DNA of 64,000 bases from Pectobacterium betavasculorum (GTDB lineage: Bacteria > Pseudomonadota > Gammaproteobacteria > Enterobacterales > Enterobacteriaceae), in NCBI RefSeq assembly GCF_000749845.1, contig NZ_JQHM01000003.1:248001-312000 (forward strand). Direction: 5' to 3'. The notes under the pieces were generated by a model. That model saw only the letters and a program-made list of their open reading frames with translations. It was not told the DNA's origin and made no database searches. Positions 1 through 10,075 of the stretch are shown here, in pieces. A program made the position numbers and the translations under genes. Within the stretch, counting starts at the first letter, position 1, and every line of letters begins with the position of its first letter.

Positions 1-1
1 C

Positions 2-1744
2 ATGGAAGATGCCGGTGCGCTGCCGATCGAAGTCGATGTGAACGATCTGAATATGGGCGATGTGATCGACATCTACCCGTATGAAGGTGAAGTACGCCGT
101 CATGACACCAATGACGTGCTGGCGACGTTTGCGCTGAAGACTGACGTATTGCTGGACGAAGTGCGCGCCGGTGGCCGTATTCCGTTGATCATCGGACGTG
201 GGTTGACGTCTAAAGCGCGTGAGTCACTGAACTTGCCGCACAGCGATGTCTTCCGTATTTCCAAAGCCGTTGAAGCCAGCAAAAAAGGCTTCTCACTGGC
301 GCAGAAAATGGTCGGCCGCGCTTGTGGCGTCGCGGGTATTCGCCCTGATGAATACTGCGAACCGAAAATGACATCCGTGGGTTCACAGGACACCACCGGG
401 CCGATGACCCGCGATGAGCTGAAAGATCTGGCTTGTCTCGGCTTCTCCGCTGACCTGGTGATGCAGTCGTTCTGTCACACCGCGGCCTATCCGAAGCCGG
501 TTGACGTTACCACGCACCATACGCTACCAGACTTCATCATGAACCGTGGCGGTGTATCGCTGCGTCCGGGCGATGGTGTTATCCACTCATGGCTAAACCG
601 TATGCTGCTGCCGGATACCGTTGGTACGGGCGGTGACTCCCACACCCGTTTCCCAATCGGTATCTCTTTCCCTGCGGGCTCCGGTCTTGTGGCGTTTGCT
701 GCTGCCACGGGCGTGATGCCGCTGGATATGCCGGAATCGGTTCTGGTGCGTTTCAAAGGCAAAATGCAGCCGGGTATTACCCTGCGCGATCTGGTCCACG
801 CCATTCCGCTGTATGCTATTAAACAAGGTCTGCTGACCGTTGAGAAGAAAGGCAAGAAGAACATCTTCTCTGGTCGTATTCTGGAGATCGAAGGTCTGCC
901 GGATCTGAAAGTCGAACAAGCGTTTGAACTGACTGATGCCTCGGCGGAACGTTCTGCGGCGGGTTGCACCATCAAGCTGGATAAAGCGCCGATCATCGAG
1001 TATCTGAACTCCAACATCGTGCTGCTGAAGTGGATGATCTCCGAAGGTTACGGCGATCGTCGTACGCTGGAGCGTCGTGTTCAGGGGATGGAAAAATGGC
1101 TGGCCGATCCGCAACTGCTGGAAGCCGATGCCGATGCCGAGTATGCGGCAGTGATCGACATCGATCTGGCCGACATCAAAGAGCCGATCCTATGTGCTCC
1201 GAACGATCCAGACGATGCGCGCTGGCTGTCTGACGTGCAGGGCGAGAAGATTGATGAAGTCTTCATCGGTTCCTGTATGACTAACATTGGGCACTTCCGT
1301 GCGGCGGGTAAACTGCTGGATAGCCACAAAGGCCAACTGCCGACTCGTCTGTGGGTTGCGCCACCGACCAAAATGGACGCTGCACAGCTGACGGAAGAAG
1401 GCTACTACAGCGTATTTGGTAAGAGCGGGGCGCGTATCGAGATCCCAGGCTGCTCGCTGTGCATGGGTAACCAGGCGCGTGTGGCTGATGGTGCGACCGT
1501 CGTTTCTACGTCGACCCGTAACTTCCCGAACCGTTTGGGAACCGGTGCCAACGTGTATCTGGCGTCTGCTGAACTGGCTGCGGTTGCCTCGCTGCTGGGT
1601 CGCTTGCCGACATCGGAAGAGTACCAGACCTACATGTCGCAGGTGGATAAGACCGCGCAGGATACCTATCGCTATCTGAATTTTGACCAGTTAGGTCAAT
1701 ATACCGAGAAAGCCGATGGTGTGATCTTCCAGACGACTGTTTAA
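2..1744 (+). CDS. acnB: Aconitate hydratase B, 3' part (5' end outside window)
   Basis: Last 580 codons of the TCA-cycle enzyme that interconverts citrate and isocitrate through cis-aconitate. The E. coli protein has 865 residues, so about 285 are missing to the left. The three cysteines that hold the [4Fe-4S] cluster are visible: one in [10 protein letters not shown] at fragment residue 425 and two in CSLCMGN at 484 and 487. These correspond to C710, C769 and C772 of the full-length enzyme. The reading frame is intact to TAA and a strong terminator follows. AcnB also acts as an iron-responsive mRNA-binding protein in enterobacteria (family knowledge). yacL follows, as in E. coli. Confidence 0.97.
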   Translation: MEDAGALPIEVDVNDLNMGDVIDIYPYEGEVRRHDTNDVLATFALKTDVLLDEVRAGGRIPLIIGRGLTSKARESLNLPHSDVFRISKAVEASKKGFSLAQKMVGRACGVAGIRPDEYCEPKMTSVGSQDTTGPMTRDELKDLACLGFSADLVMQSFCHTAAYPKPVDVTTHHTLPDFIMNRGGVSLRPGDGVIHSWLNRMLLPDTVGTGGDSHTRFPIGISFPAGSGLVAFAAATGVMPLDMPESVLVRFKGKMQPGITLRDLVHAIPLYAIKQGLLTVEKKGKKNIFSGRILEIEGLPDLKVEQAFELTDASAERSAAGCTIKLDKAPIIEYLNSNIVLLKWMISEGYGDRRTLERRVQGMEKWLADPQLLEADADAEYAAVIDIDLADIKEPILCAPNDPDDARWLSDVQGEKIDEVFIGSCMTNIGHFRAAGKLLDSHKGQLPTRLWVAPPTKMDAAQLTEEGYYSVFGKSGARIEIPGCSLCMGNQARVADGATVVSTSTRNFPNRLGTGANVYLASAELAAVASLLGRLPTSEEYQTYMSQVDKTAQDTYRYLNFDQLGQYTEKADGVIFQTTV

Positions 1745-1771
1745 CTCGCTATAGTTCGCATCCCTACACCG

Positions 1772-1797
1772 AAGGAGGCCTTGTGCCTCCTTTTTTT
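1772..1797 (+). terminator. Rho-independent terminator of acnB
   Basis: An 8-bp stem (AAGGAGGC / GCCTCCTT) with a 5-nt loop is followed by a T run, 27 bases after the acnB stop codon. Confidence 0.85.
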
Positions 1798-1914
1798 CTG
1801 CCTGCTCCATTCCACCTTGTGCATCTGCAACATCAAAGGTGAAGGTGCATCACGACGATAGGGTGTGTAGACGACTAAACTGAACAGAAGAAACATCACA
1901 GTGAGGATGGCATC

Positions 1915-2274
1915 ATGGACTATGAATTTTTGCGGGATGTGACGGGTCAGGTCATCGTTCGTATGTCGATGGGACATGAAGCGATTGGGCACTGGTTCAA
2001 TGAAGAAGTGAAAGGCCAGCTAACGATATTGACTGACGTTGAGGATGCGGCGCGTTCCGTCGCAGGCAGCGAGCGGCAGTGGCGACGCGTGGGTCACGAA
2101 TATACGTTGCTGCTGGATGAAGAAGAAGTGATGGTGCAGGCGAATCAGCTGTCTTTCACCACGGATGAGCTGGAGGAGGGCATGAGTTATTACGACGAAG
2201 AGAGCCTTTCTTTATGCGGTCTGGATGATTTTCTGACGCTGGTGGAAAAGTATCGCGAGTTCATCCTGCATTGA
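1915..2274 (+). CDS. yacL: YacL family protein (UPF0231)
   Basis: A 119-residue acidic cytoplasmic protein of the YacL/UPF0231 family, recognised by its start [12 protein letters not shown], its length and its position directly after acnB. No catalytic motif is visible and the function is unknown. The gene is single, with about 170 bp and a terminator separating it from acnB. Confidence 0.9.
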   Translation: MDYEFLRDVTGQVIVRMSMGHEAIGHWFNEEVKGQLTILTDVEDAARSVAGSERQWRRVGHEYTLLLDEEEVMVQANQLSFTTDELEEGMSYYDEESLSLCGLDDFLTLVEKYREFILH

Positions 2275-2315
2275 TCGTTTTAGTTATTCGAGTGTTTTGA
2301 TAACACGATCGTTTT

Positions 2316-2348
2316 GAAAACACCACCCGCCAGACGGATGGTGTTTTC
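2316..2348. terminator. Bidirectional terminator between yacL and the aldolase gene
   Basis: A perfect 10-bp inverted repeat (GAAAACACCA / TGGTGTTTTC) with a 13-nt loop lies between two convergent stop codons (2274 and 2355). A and T runs at its edges suit termination from both sides. Confidence 0.75.
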
Positions 2349-2354
2349 CATCAG

Positions 2355-3020
2355 TCAGCCAAGATCGGCATGACCAAAACGCGTCTGCCAGTCGTGATCG
2401 AAGCGGTTAAGTGCATCGTCAACCGCAGGATCTTGCAGGAACAGTTCGGCAACCGCCGGGTCAACGGTAATAGCCCGACAGCCAGCTAGCAGGCAGTCCA
2501 ATACCTGACGCGGCGTGCGAAAGCTGGCTGCCAGTACCTGAGTCTGCGGGCTGTGCAGGTTGATCAGGGTTTGCAGCTCTTTCACTAGCGCAATTCCGTC
2601 GCCACCCTGTGCATCAATGCGGTTGACGTAAGGTGCGATATAGCGAGCGCCCGCCAGCGCGGCATAAAACCCTTGTCCTGCACCGTACACCGCAGTGCCG
2701 AGTGTGGGAATATCCAATTCCGTCAAATGCTTAATGGCACGTAATCCTGCGTGTGTTACCGGCACTTTGACGACCAGAGAAGGAATCACCTCTCTGAGTT
2801 TCAACGCCTCTTCCACCATCACGTCAGGATCGCGTGACATCACCTGAGCAAATAGCTGTCCTTCTGTGCCGATAACGGCCTGCATGTCCCGTAGCACGCT
2901 ATAAATATCGGATTTTCCGCGTGCGACAATGCTCGGATTGGTGGTGACGCCTTTAATCGGTAATACGCCAGCGAGTCGTTCGACTGCGGCTACATCAGCC
3001 GTATCTAAATAGAATTCCAT
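2355..3020 (-). CDS. fsa: Fructose-6-phosphate aldolase (transaldolase-like)
   Basis: A 221-residue protein of the FSA/TalC branch of small transaldolases. These enzymes split fructose 6-phosphate into dihydroxyacetone and glyceraldehyde 3-phosphate, or run related aldol reactions, in the cytoplasm. It starts [10 protein letters not shown] and carries the Schiff-base lysine K85 in [12 protein letters not shown] and the TTNPS motif (residues 26-30). The start at 3020 has the ribosome site GGAGGAAACA just upstream; the open frame continues further 5' but overlaps the PTS gene. It is the last gene of a four-gene unit with an ascorbate-type PTS, which suggests that it works on a phosphorylated product of the imported substrate. 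Confidence 0.9.
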   Translation of the reverse strand: MEFYLDTADVAAVERLAGVLPIKGVTTNPSIVARGKSDIYSVLRDMQAVIGTEGQLFAQVMSRDPDVMVEEALKLREVIPSLVVKVPVTHAGLRAIKHLTELDIPTLGTAVYGAGQGFYAALAGARYIAPYVNRIDAQGGDGIALVKELQTLINLHSPQTQVLAASFRTPRQVLDCLLAGCRAITVDPAVAELFLQDPAVDDALNRFDHDWQTRFGHADLG

Positions 3021-3072
3021 TGTTTCCTCCGTACAGAAATCGGTGTTTCGGATGACATCAATACTGTGGCGC

Positions 3073-4332
3073 TTAGCGCACAATAATACCCAGCAAAATA
3101 CCCACCGCACCGAAATCGGAATCACTGAACGTGGTGTTTGCCAGCCCGATACTGCCCAAAACCGGCAATAGGAAAACAGGCAGGAAGGTAATCAGCAATC
3201 CGTTGGCAAAGGAGCCTAAAATTGCGCCGCGGCGTCCGCCAGTGGCGTTGCCGAAAACGCCAGCCGCTGCGCCGACGAAGAAGTGTGGCACCACGCCGGG
3301 AATGATCACCGTCATACCCAGCAGGTAGAGCAGCACCATTCCGATGACCCCGGCTACAAAGCTGCTCAGGAAGCCGACCAGAACGGCATTCGGCGCATAG
3401 GGGAAGACAACGGGGCAATCCAATGCAGGCTTCGCATTGGGGACCAGTTTGTCCGAAATGCCTTTAAACGCGGGCACGATTTCCGCAATCACCATGCGCA
3501 CGCCTTGCAGCACGATATACACGCCAGCCGCAAAGGTAATGGATTGAATCAGCGAAAACATGAACCAGTTTTTCCCACCTGCGTTCATCGTTTTCACCGC
3601 TTCAGGGCCAGCAAACAGGCAGGTAAAAATGAAGATGAAAAACATGGTAAAGGCGATGGCAACCGGCGTATCACGCAGGAATAACAGGCTTTTCGGTACT
3701 TCCATGTCCTCTGTTGATTTCTCTTTATTACCAAACTTGCTACCAATAAACGCTGACAGCAGCTGTGATATTGCAGAGAAGTGACCAAAGGCAACGTCAT
3801 CCGATCCCGTTACTTTCTTCATATACGGGTGAATAATGGCAGGGAACAGCACCATCGATACCCCAACCACCAGCGACCCAACGGTAATCAGCAGCACACC
3901 TTTCATACCCGCTGTCGCCAGAATCACGGCAACCATCATTGACATAAACAGCGTGTGGTGCCCCGTCAGGAAAATATATTTCCACGGCGTAAAGCGTGCG
4001 ATCGCGATATTAATGACCATCGCGAAGAACATGATCATTGCCATCTCGGTGCCGAAGTTCTTCTGGGCGACGGCAACAATCGCCTCATTGTTAGGCACCA
4101 CACCGGCGATACCGAACGCATGGTGGAAAATCGCGGCGAAGTCTCCTAGCGATGAGACAATCAGGCTCGCGCCTGCGCCAAGGATCAGGAAACCCATTAC
4201 GGTTTTCACGGTTCCTTTGATGCATTCCGTAGCGGGCTTTTTCTGGGCAATCAGACCGATAAGTGCAATTAAACCAACCAGTATTGACGGTTCAGATAGC
4301 ACATCACTCATTAAAAAACGGAAGAATTCCAT
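3073..4332 (-). CDS. PTS ascorbate-family transporter, membrane subunit IIC
   Basis: A 419-residue multispanning inner-membrane protein of the UlaA/SgaT (L-ascorbate) PTS IIC family, with about ten hydrophobic segments. It would form the transport channel for a sugar or sugar acid phosphorylated by the neighbouring IIA and IIB proteins. Typical features are the HHAF segment near residue 90, the GHHTLF segment near residue 125 and the glycine-rich C-terminal region with [10 protein letters not shown]. It lies 15 bases after the IIB gene. The true substrate is not certain: the operon has FSA rather than the ula lactonase and decarboxylase genes. Confidence 0.88.
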   Translation of the reverse strand: MEFFRFLMSDVLSEPSILVGLIALIGLIAQKKPATECIKGTVKTVMGFLILGAGASLIVSSLGDFAAIFHHAFGIAGVVPNNEAIVAVAQKNFGTEMAMIMFFAMVINIAIARFTPWKYIFLTGHHTLFMSMMVAVILATAGMKGVLLITVGSLVVGVSMVLFPAIIHPYMKKVTGSDDVAFGHFSAISQLLSAFIGSKFGNKEKSTEDMEVPKSLLFLRDTPVAIAFTMFFIFIFTCLFAGPEAVKTMNAGGKNWFMFSLIQSITFAAGVYIVLQGVRMVIAEIVPAFKGISDKLVPNAKPALDCPVVFPYAPNAVLVGFLSSFVAGVIGMVLLYLLGMTVIIPGVVPHFFVGAAAGVFGNATGGRRGAILGSFANGLLITFLPVFLLPVLGSIGLANTTFSDSDFGAVGILLGIIVR

Positions 4333-4347
4333 TTTTGATCCCTCTGC

Positions 4348-4635
4348 TTATAAGGCGCCAAGTTCTGTCAGGGCGACCGACAGGCGTTCTTTCATCGCCA
4401 CTTTGTCGATCATATTATTCAGGGACACGATTTTTCCCCCTACTGCCTGCGCGATGAGCTGTTCGGCAATGTCTTTGGTTCCGACAAAAATGTCGCTGTC
4501 CGTTCCTTTCGCCGAACCTAAGTCCACGTGATCCACCTCTGCAACTACGCCGAGTTCTTTAACGATGTTTTTAATGCTCATTTCCATCATCAGGCTGGTA
4601 CCCAGGCCGTTACCGCATACGACTGTAATTTTCAT
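4348..4635 (-). CDS. PTS ascorbate-family phosphocarrier, subunit IIB
   Basis: A 95-residue cytoplasmic IIB domain of the UlaB/SgaB type. The phosphorylated cysteine is C7 in the motif VVCGNGLGTSLM. It takes phosphate from IIA (next upstream gene) and passes it to the substrate on IIC (next downstream gene). Short intergenic gaps (22 and 15 bases) indicate one operon. Confidence 0.9.
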   Translation of the reverse strand: MKITVVCGNGLGTSLMMEMSIKNIVKELGVVAEVDHVDLGSAKGTDSDIFVGTKDIAEQLIAQAVGGKIVSLNNMIDKVAMKERLSVALTELGAL

Positions 4636-4657
4636 AATCTGTGTCCTCTGGTGGCGT

Positions 4658-5101
4658 TTAATAACGAGAAATAACGGAAAGCACCTGTTCTATCTCTGTC
4701 GCGTTAATTAACGCGGCGACGTCATCAGGTGTGTCGAACAACTGAGCAAGCTGTGAAATAATATCGATATGGCTATTGCTGTCCGTGGCGGCCAGAACAA
4801 TCAGTAAATGCACGGGGTCGTTACCGTCAGAATGGAAAACTACGCCGTCACGAATCAGCGTCAGGCTGACGCTGAGTTTATTCACGCCGTCTTCCGGCCG
4901 AGCATGCGGCATGGCGATCCCAGGGCCGACAACATAGTAAGGGCCGATGGCCTCATGAGAGCGGTAGATGGCCTCAATATAGGTAGACTCAATCGAACCG
5001 TTGTCCACTAAAGGCTGACAAGACAAGGCGATAGCGTGACGCCAGTTGTCGCAGGCCGGCAAGAGTTGAACAACGTCTGGTGTTAGTAAAGTGTTAAGCA
5101 T
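4658..5101 (-). CDS. PTS ascorbate-family phosphocarrier, subunit IIA
   Basis: A 147-residue IIA protein of the mannitol/fructose superfamily, UlaC/SgaA type. The phosphorylated histidine is H66 in GIAMPHARPEDGV. The start at 5101 was chosen over upstream codons because GAGGTG lies just before it and because the family begins MLNTLL-like. First gene of the PTS-fsa operon, divergent from the double-HTH LacI regulator, which is its likely controller. Confidence 0.88.
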   Translation of the reverse strand: MLNTLLTPDVVQLLPACDNWRHAIALSCQPLVDNGSIESTYIEAIYRSHEAIGPYYVVGPGIAMPHARPEDGVNKLSVSLTLIRDGVVFHSDGNDPVHLLIVLAATDSNSHIDIISQLAQLFDTPDDVAALINATEIEQVLSVISRY

Positions 5102-5188
5102 TAGAGTCACCTCTGTATCATTCTGAACGCAGGATAGTGTGCTAGCTCCGAAAATAATGTGATTAACATCTAAAAAGGTAGCGCTAAC

Positions 5189-5202
5189 TGATATACGTAT
5201 CA
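5189..5202. promoter_or_regulatory. Candidate LacI-type operator between PTS operon and its regulator
   Basis: The 14-mer TGATATACGTATCA has perfect 5-bp arms (TGATA / TATCA) around a central TACG, the CpG-centred style of many LacI-family operators. It lies in the divergent intergenic region, 88 bp before the IIA start. Confidence 0.35.
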
Positions 5203-5392
5203 TTAACTGTGATCGGCTTAGCACAAGCGGGGCTAAGGCGTATTCCCCGCGTGCAGACAGAGGCACACTGTGGATCATACGGCATGAATGATGCCGTCGC
5301 CGGAACGTGATTGTGTCTGTTGAAGACAATGAATTAACAGATTTTTATCGCGGCTGTGCGCTGAGAAAATGACGAATGGAGAGGAAGTGAGC

Positions 5393-6583
5393 ATGCGTAA
5401 GCGTCGCAGTACCGGTAAGGTTACGCTACAGGATGTCGCCGACTACGCGGGCGTAGGGACGATGACGGTGTCGCGTGTGATGCGCAAGCCCGATCTGGTC
5501 TCTGAGAAGTTACGCAGTAAAGTGGAGCTGGCCGCCAGAACATTAGGCTATCAGCCCAATCAAGAGGCCAGCCTGCTCACCGAGAGCGCTAACCGCGTGA
5601 CGCTACAGGACATTGCGAACCATGCGGGTGTCGGAGTGATGACGGTGTCCCGTGCATTAAGGGAGCCGGGGCTGGTTTCTGATGCCACGCAGAAGAAAAT
5701 CGACGATGCGATAAAAGCACTGGGTTATGTACCGAACCGTGCGGCCAGTGTGTTGGCATCCGCCCATCAGCCCACGATTGCGGTGCTTTATCCTTTTCAG
5801 CAAGATCGTGCCAGCGTCCGTTTTGTTCAGGCATTACAGCAGGCGGTTGGCAAACATAACGTGTCGTTAATCATGGGTTGCCATGAATATCGTCAGCACA
5901 CTGAAGCGGGAATGGTTGAAAAGCTCTTGCAGCAGCGGCCAGCGGCACTGGTGTTATTCAGTGCGCAGCTTTCACAACGTACCCAGGATCTCATTCAGGC
6001 TAGTAACGTCGTTACGGTTAACGTTTCCGGCGCTGCTGCACTGAGTGCGAATATCAATATTGATATCGCCCTTGCTGACGCAGCGGAGCAGTTAACCCTT
6101 TCGCTGCTGGATAAGGGGTATCGTCACGTTGCTTATATCGGTGCACACACGGATAACCGACTGCAAAAACAGCAGTTGAACGGCTGGAATAAAGCCATGC
6201 TGGCGCAGTATCACAATGCGGATTTGAAGATTACGATCCCGGAAGCCCCCAGCTTGCAGTTTGGCCGCTATGCCATGACGGAACTGCTACAAAATCAGCC
6301 GGAACTGGACGCCATTATCTGTAGCCATGAGGAAATTGCGTTGGGCGCGCTCTTTGAATGCCAACGCCGCCTGATGAAAGTTCCTTACGATCTGGCGATC
6401 GCCTGTCTGGATGGTTCTGAGCAATGTGAACACTCGTTCCCTGCATTGACCGCGATGCAGTTGGATTACGAAAAACTGGGCGCAGAGGTCGGGCGTCTGG
6501 CGTTAGCCATGATGGATAACGACGAGCACCCACCTGTAGTGGAAAAGGTGAAGTTCATCTTTGAGCCTCGTGCCAGTAGTTAA
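5393..6583 (+). CDS. LacI-family regulator with two tandem helix-turn-helix domains
   Basis: A 396-residue transcription factor. Residues 10-56 form a LacI/GntR-like HTH with hinge (VTLQDVADYAG...VSRVM). Residues 69-115 form a second, similar one (VTLQDIANHAG...VSRALREP). The periplasmic-binding-type effector domain then runs from about residue 124 to the end. LacI-family proteins are normally about 330-345 residues with one HTH, so this one has an extra N-terminal copy in frame. The start at 5393 follows GAGAGGAAG; the earlier ATG at 5369 has no such site. It probably controls the divergent ascorbate-type PTS/fsa operon. Confidence 0.9.
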   Translation: MRKRRSTGKVTLQDVADYAGVGTMTVSRVMRKPDLVSEKLRSKVELAARTLGYQPNQEASLLTESANRVTLQDIANHAGVGVMTVSRALREPGLVSDATQKKIDDAIKALGYVPNRAASVLASAHQPTIAVLYPFQQDRASVRFVQALQQAVGKHNVSLIMGCHEYRQHTEAGMVEKLLQQRPAALVLFSAQLSQRTQDLIQASNVVTVNVSGAAALSANINIDIALADAAEQLTLSLLDKGYRHVAYIGAHTDNRLQKQQLNGWNKAMLAQYHNADLKITIPEAPSLQFGRYAMTELLQNQPELDAIICSHEEIALGALFECQRRLMKVPYDLAIACLDGSEQCEHSFPALTAMQLDYEKLGAEVGRLALAMMDNDEHPPVVEKVKFIFEPRASS

Positions 6584-6653
6584 TAAGGCATTACAACCAC
6601 CGCAGAGCCATGCCTGCATATTGAACACGCAGGCATGGCTAAACGCGATGTGG

Positions 6654-7715
6654 CTAGCTGCCACCATCAACGTGCTTATCATCGAAGAAATAGTCTTTCA
6701 CGGATTCCGGTTTGTGTTTAATCGCCCCTACGCGATAAAGGAACTGACCAAGCTGCAAGGTATTGTGCGGCGTTATACTGAATGACACCTCCGGGCTTTT
6801 TAGAATACCCAGCAACTGTTCGCGATCGATGCGTGATTTTGTCACACGAATAAAAGCATCGGCCGCCGCCTCAGGATGCGCGCCGGCGAAATCTGCCGCT
6901 TCCGCGATGGCATTAACAAAGGCTCGGTAGGTTCGCGGATTGTCCTTGCGGAATTTTTCGGTGGCATAGAGTACTACTGGTGAGTTTGGCCCACCGGTGA
7001 CTTGATAGGAGTTCAGGATAATATGCGCCTTGGGGTTGCCTGCCAGCGCTTGCTCCTGAAAAGGGGAATTGGAAAAATGAGTCGTGATTTCCGTGCCGCC
7101 GCTGATAATCGCGGCGGTGGCCTCTGGATGTGGAATGGCGACCTGAAGTTTATCCAGACGATTATAGGCTTTGTCACCCCACAACTCGGCGGAGGCCTGT
7201 TGCAGGAAACGTGACTGTACGGAAACGCCCACCGCAGGAATGGCGATGCGATCCTTGTCCGTCAGGTCTGCAATGCTTTTGACGTTGAGATTATTACTGA
7301 TCAGGTAATACGGGAAGTTACCGGTTGCCAGCACCGCTCGCACATTCTGGCGGCCTTTAGTTCGATCCCACAGTGTGAACAGCGGCCCGGTACCTGCCCC
7401 TGCGACATCTACCGACCCAGAGAGCAGTGCATCGTTCACTGCGGCACCGCCGGAAAGTTGCAGGTACTCGACTTTGATATCCAGCCCTTCCTCCTTACCG
7501 TGTTTTTCAATCAGCTTTTGATCTTGTGCGACATTCAGCAGCAGATAAACGATCCCAAATTGCTGCGCGATACGTAGCTGTCCTTCCGCTTGCGCCATAG
7601 CCGGCAGGCCGATTCCCGATAGCAAAACTGCGCTGGCTACCGTCAGGCTGAGCCATTTACGGCGTAACGTGTTCCCAGAGTGAAAAGGGCGAGTTGTCTT
7701 GCTTTTATTATGCAT
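6654..7715 (-). CDS. ABC transporter substrate-binding protein, nitrate/sulfonate/taurine-like
   Basis: A 353-residue exported protein with a long twin-basic-rich leader, a hydrophobic stretch at residues 22-40 and cleavage near AMAQAEG. The mature part resembles the SsuA/TauA/NrtA family of periplasmic binding proteins for small anions or amines (LRIAQQFGIVYLLLNVAQ at the start; GGAAVNDALLSGSVDVAGAGTG in the first lobe). No ATPase or permease gene is adjacent, so it is an orphan here. The ligand is not predictable from sequence. Confidence 0.8.
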   Translation of the reverse strand: MHNKSKTTRPFHSGNTLRRKWLSLTVASAVLLSGIGLPAMAQAEGQLRIAQQFGIVYLLLNVAQDQKLIEKHGKEEGLDIKVEYLQLSGGAAVNDALLSGSVDVAGAGTGPLFTLWDRTKGRQNVRAVLATGNFPYYLISNNLNVKSIADLTDKDRIAIPAVGVSVQSRFLQQASAELWGDKAYNRLDKLQVAIPHPEATAAIISGGTEITTHFSNSPFQEQALAGNPKAHIILNSYQVTGGPNSPVVLYATEKFRKDNPRTYRAFVNAIAEAADFAGAHPEAAADAFIRVTKSRIDREQLLGILKSPEVSFSITPHNTLQLGQFLYRVGAIKHKPESVKDYFFDDKHVDGGS

Positions 7716-8098
7716 AATGACCAGTCCATCAATGTGTTAGGGCTGTGTGCAGCCTGATGAAAGATAAGGATGAAAATATCGCCTTTCTGAGAGTAGGGAA
7801 GCGCGCGGCGCTTGATAAAGAGTTTTTTGACATAAGCTAGACGGGGAATATAGGGCGCGGAAATTTTATTTTCTTTAATTAACTTGGTTTCTCGTGGGTA
7901 TTATCCGTTGGTGAAATGATCATGGCGCTAATGAGCGAGACTGCTTGTTTATCCAATTGTTTTTTATAATAAATAAAATGAATCTGGGGCGTTGGCTTTC
8001 AGGCAAGTTAATACGGCACTTTTTACTGATGTTGTCGAGGTTTGACAAAAATATGCCATTTTTCACACTTGCTTAGCGATAATTTATCTAGCCTTGGG

Positions 8099-8130
8099 AT
8101 AAGCGGCAGGCATAGGTGCTTGCCGCTTAT
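8099..8130. terminator. Hairpin in the 433-bp gap 7716-8148
   Basis: A perfect 10-bp inverted repeat (ATAAGCGGCA / TGCCGCTTAT) with a 12-nt loop lies 18 bases after the stop of the minus-strand SDR gene. There is no clear T run, so it may be a weak terminator or an RNA 3' end. The rest of 7716-8148 is A+T-rich, must hold the promoter of the substrate-binding protein gene, and shows no coding frame. Confidence 0.5.
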
Positions 8131-8148
8131 TCTATGTACCAAGTAAGG

Positions 8149-8838
8149 CTACAGCGATGCGCCGCCGCACATCACCAACTGCTGGCCGGTAATGGCTGCC
8201 GCAGACGGGGAGAGCAGGTAACCTACCAGATCGGCTACTTCCTGCGGCTGGATGAAGCGCCCAATCGGCGGCAGCTTAGCAGGCGAACTCTGGCGGCCCG
8301 GCATTGTCAGCATTGGGGTTTCTGTTGCACCTGGGGCGACAATGTTTACCGTAATACCGCGCGGAGCCAGTTCCGCCGCCCAGCTTCTTGCCATGCCGAT
8401 CATCGCGGATTTTGTCGTGACGTACTGGCTGCGTCCTGCCGATCCGCTGGACGTGCGGCTACCCAATAGTACGATTCTGCCACCTTGCGGCAGCTTATCG
8501 ACCAGACGGTCGGCAAGTACCTGTGCCGCATTAATATGCAATCGCCACAGCGTTTCACCGTCCTCCAGTGAAAGCTGGCCGAGCGGAGCAGCTTTCATGA
8601 TGCCCGCGGCATGGATGGCGGCATCAACTTGCACGATCTCGTCCAGAATGGCCGTCAGCGCGGGCGTATCCATGATATCCACCGCGCGGTGGGTAAAGTG
8701 TGGATGTGAATAGTCACCAGGCTTGCGTGACAGGCCGGTTACCCGCCAGCCTTCCGCCAGCAATTTTTGTGTGATGGCGGCACCGATCCCCGAGCTGCTA
8801 CCGGTAATCAGGGCGTGTTTAGGAGCTGTAGCTGACAT
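8149..8838 (-). CDS. Short-chain dehydrogenase/reductase
   Basis: A 229-residue classical SDR oxidoreductase. The cofactor motif TGSSSGIG (residues 13-20) and the catalytic YVTTK (Y...K), preceded by a serine-rich segment, are present. PG-ATETPM follows, as usual for the family. The start has AAGGAG ten bases upstream. It follows the YhcH-type gene by 41 bases and probably shares its transcript. The substrate is unknown. Confidence 0.88.
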   Translation of the reverse strand: MSATAPKHALITGSSSGIGAAITQKLLAEGWRVTGLSRKPGDYSHPHFTHRAVDIMDTPALTAILDEIVQVDAAIHAAGIMKAAPLGQLSLEDGETLWRLHINAAQVLADRLVDKLPQGGRIVLLGSRTSSGSAGRSQYVTTKSAMIGMARSWAAELAPRGITVNIVAPGATETPMLTMPGRQSSPAKLPPIGRFIQPQEVADLVGYLLSPSAAAITGQQLVMCGGASL

Positions 8839-8879
8839 GTGTCTCCTTAATCAAACTGAACGGCTTTGATGCAACCATT

Positions 8880-9350
8880 TTAATACAACAACGTGACAGG
8901 GATTTTAAACACGGCTTTTTTGACCGGTGCAGGGCTGTCGTTGATGGCACACAGTGCCTGATGGGCTTCTCCCGGATAAAAGGTGACGAAGTCGCCTGCC
9001 CGTAGGTGGATCTGATGCGGCACCTGTGGGTTATCCAGAATATAGAGATCCGGCTTACGTTCAGTCGCGGGCTGACCATGCACATCATTCAGGCCGTAAC
9101 CGATAATCTCTTCGCCTTCCAGAATCAGTTGAATATCGAGATAGTTGCTGTGGAATTCAGTATGTCGTGTAGCGCGCGGCGCGGTATTCACGGTGCCAAT
9201 GTTATAAAACCATTCGGCACCTTCCGGCTGATAGCGGCCTTCGGGCTGCGCATTCAGTTCAGCCAACGACATGCCCGGTGCGGACAGAATGGCCCACAGC
9301 GCATCGGGCAGCGTAGCGAGTTTGAGGGCGTTTAGGTTTCCTGCAATCAT
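8880..9350 (-). CDS. YhcH/YjgK/YiaL family protein (DUF386)
   Basis: A 156-residue cupin-like protein of the YhcH/YiaL/EbgC family, whose members often sit in sialic acid or sugar-acid operons and may act on sugar anomers (family knowledge). Metal-ligand-type residues are seen in HTEFHSNYLDIQ and in FYPGEAHQAL. The start codon overlaps the stop of the TerC-type gene (ATGA), so the two are translationally coupled. Confidence 0.85.
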   Translation of the reverse strand: MIAGNLNALKLATLPDALWAILSAPGMSLAELNAQPEGRYQPEGAEWFYNIGTVNTAPRATRHTEFHSNYLDIQLILEGEEIIGYGLNDVHGQPATERKPDLYILDNPQVPHQIHLRAGDFVTFYPGEAHQALCAINDSPAPVKKAVFKIPVTLLY

Positions 9351-10075
9351 TGTATTTCCCTTGAAAACTGATGATCATTTTTATTTTTTATCAGGTTCAA
9401 TGTCTCCACGGAAATAGAAAAAAACATGGCAAAATAGATATATCCTTTAGGGACATGAATTTGAAGACTATCAAGAATTAACGTTATTCCGACTAAAATT
9501 AAAAAAGCTAATGCCAGCATTTTTACCGATGGATGATTCTCAACAAAATTTCCAATAGGTTTTGCAGCCAGCATCATAACGAGTACGGCAATAATTACGG
9601 CCAGCATCATAATGGTCAGATGTTCTGACAGACCGACGGCAGTGATAACGGAATCAAGGCTGAAAATAATATCGAGTAACATAATTTGAATAATTGCACC
9701 AAAAAAAGAAGTAACATGATTCTGAATGTGGTGGTTTTCTGAAGTTAGTGATTCTCTTATTTCTTTCATCGACTTAATGACCAGAAAGAGTCCGCCAGAA
9801 AAGAGAATCAGATCTCTGATAGAAACACTGTGATTGAAAACGATAAATAAGGGGGTGTTCAAGTGCATTAACCAGGCTATAGAAGCCAATAATGAGAGGC
9901 GCATCAGCATGGCTCCCATTAATCCGGTTATTCTGGCGGCATTCTGTTTTTCTTTTGGTAGTTTAGCTACTATCAGAGATAAAAATATGATGTTGTCAAT
10001 GCCCAGAACAATTTCGAGTATTGTTAATGTACTTAATGTTAGCCAGGCATTAGGATCTGTCATCCACGTGAACAT
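9347..10075 (-). CDS. TerC family integral membrane protein
   Basis: A 242-residue inner-membrane protein with about seven transmembrane segments. It has the family's charged intramembrane motifs EIVLGIDNIIF (residues 21-31) and DIIFSLDSVITAVG. TerC/Alx/YgdQ-like proteins are linked to metal (manganese) efflux or tellurite resistance. It is translationally coupled to the YhcH-type gene, an unusual pairing. GAGGAAG precedes the start. Confidence 0.88.
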   Translation of the reverse strand: MFTWMTDPNAWLTLSTLTILEIVLGIDNIIFLSLIVAKLPKEKQNAARITGLMGAMLMRLSLLASIAWLMHLNTPLFIVFNHSVSIRDLILFSGGLFLVIKSMKEIRESLTSENHHIQNHVTSFFGAIIQIMLLDIIFSLDSVITAVGLSEHLTIMMLAVIIAVLVMMLAAKPIGNFVENHPSVKMLALAFLILVGITLILDSLQIHVPKGYIYFAMFFSISVETLNLIKNKNDHQFSREIQ

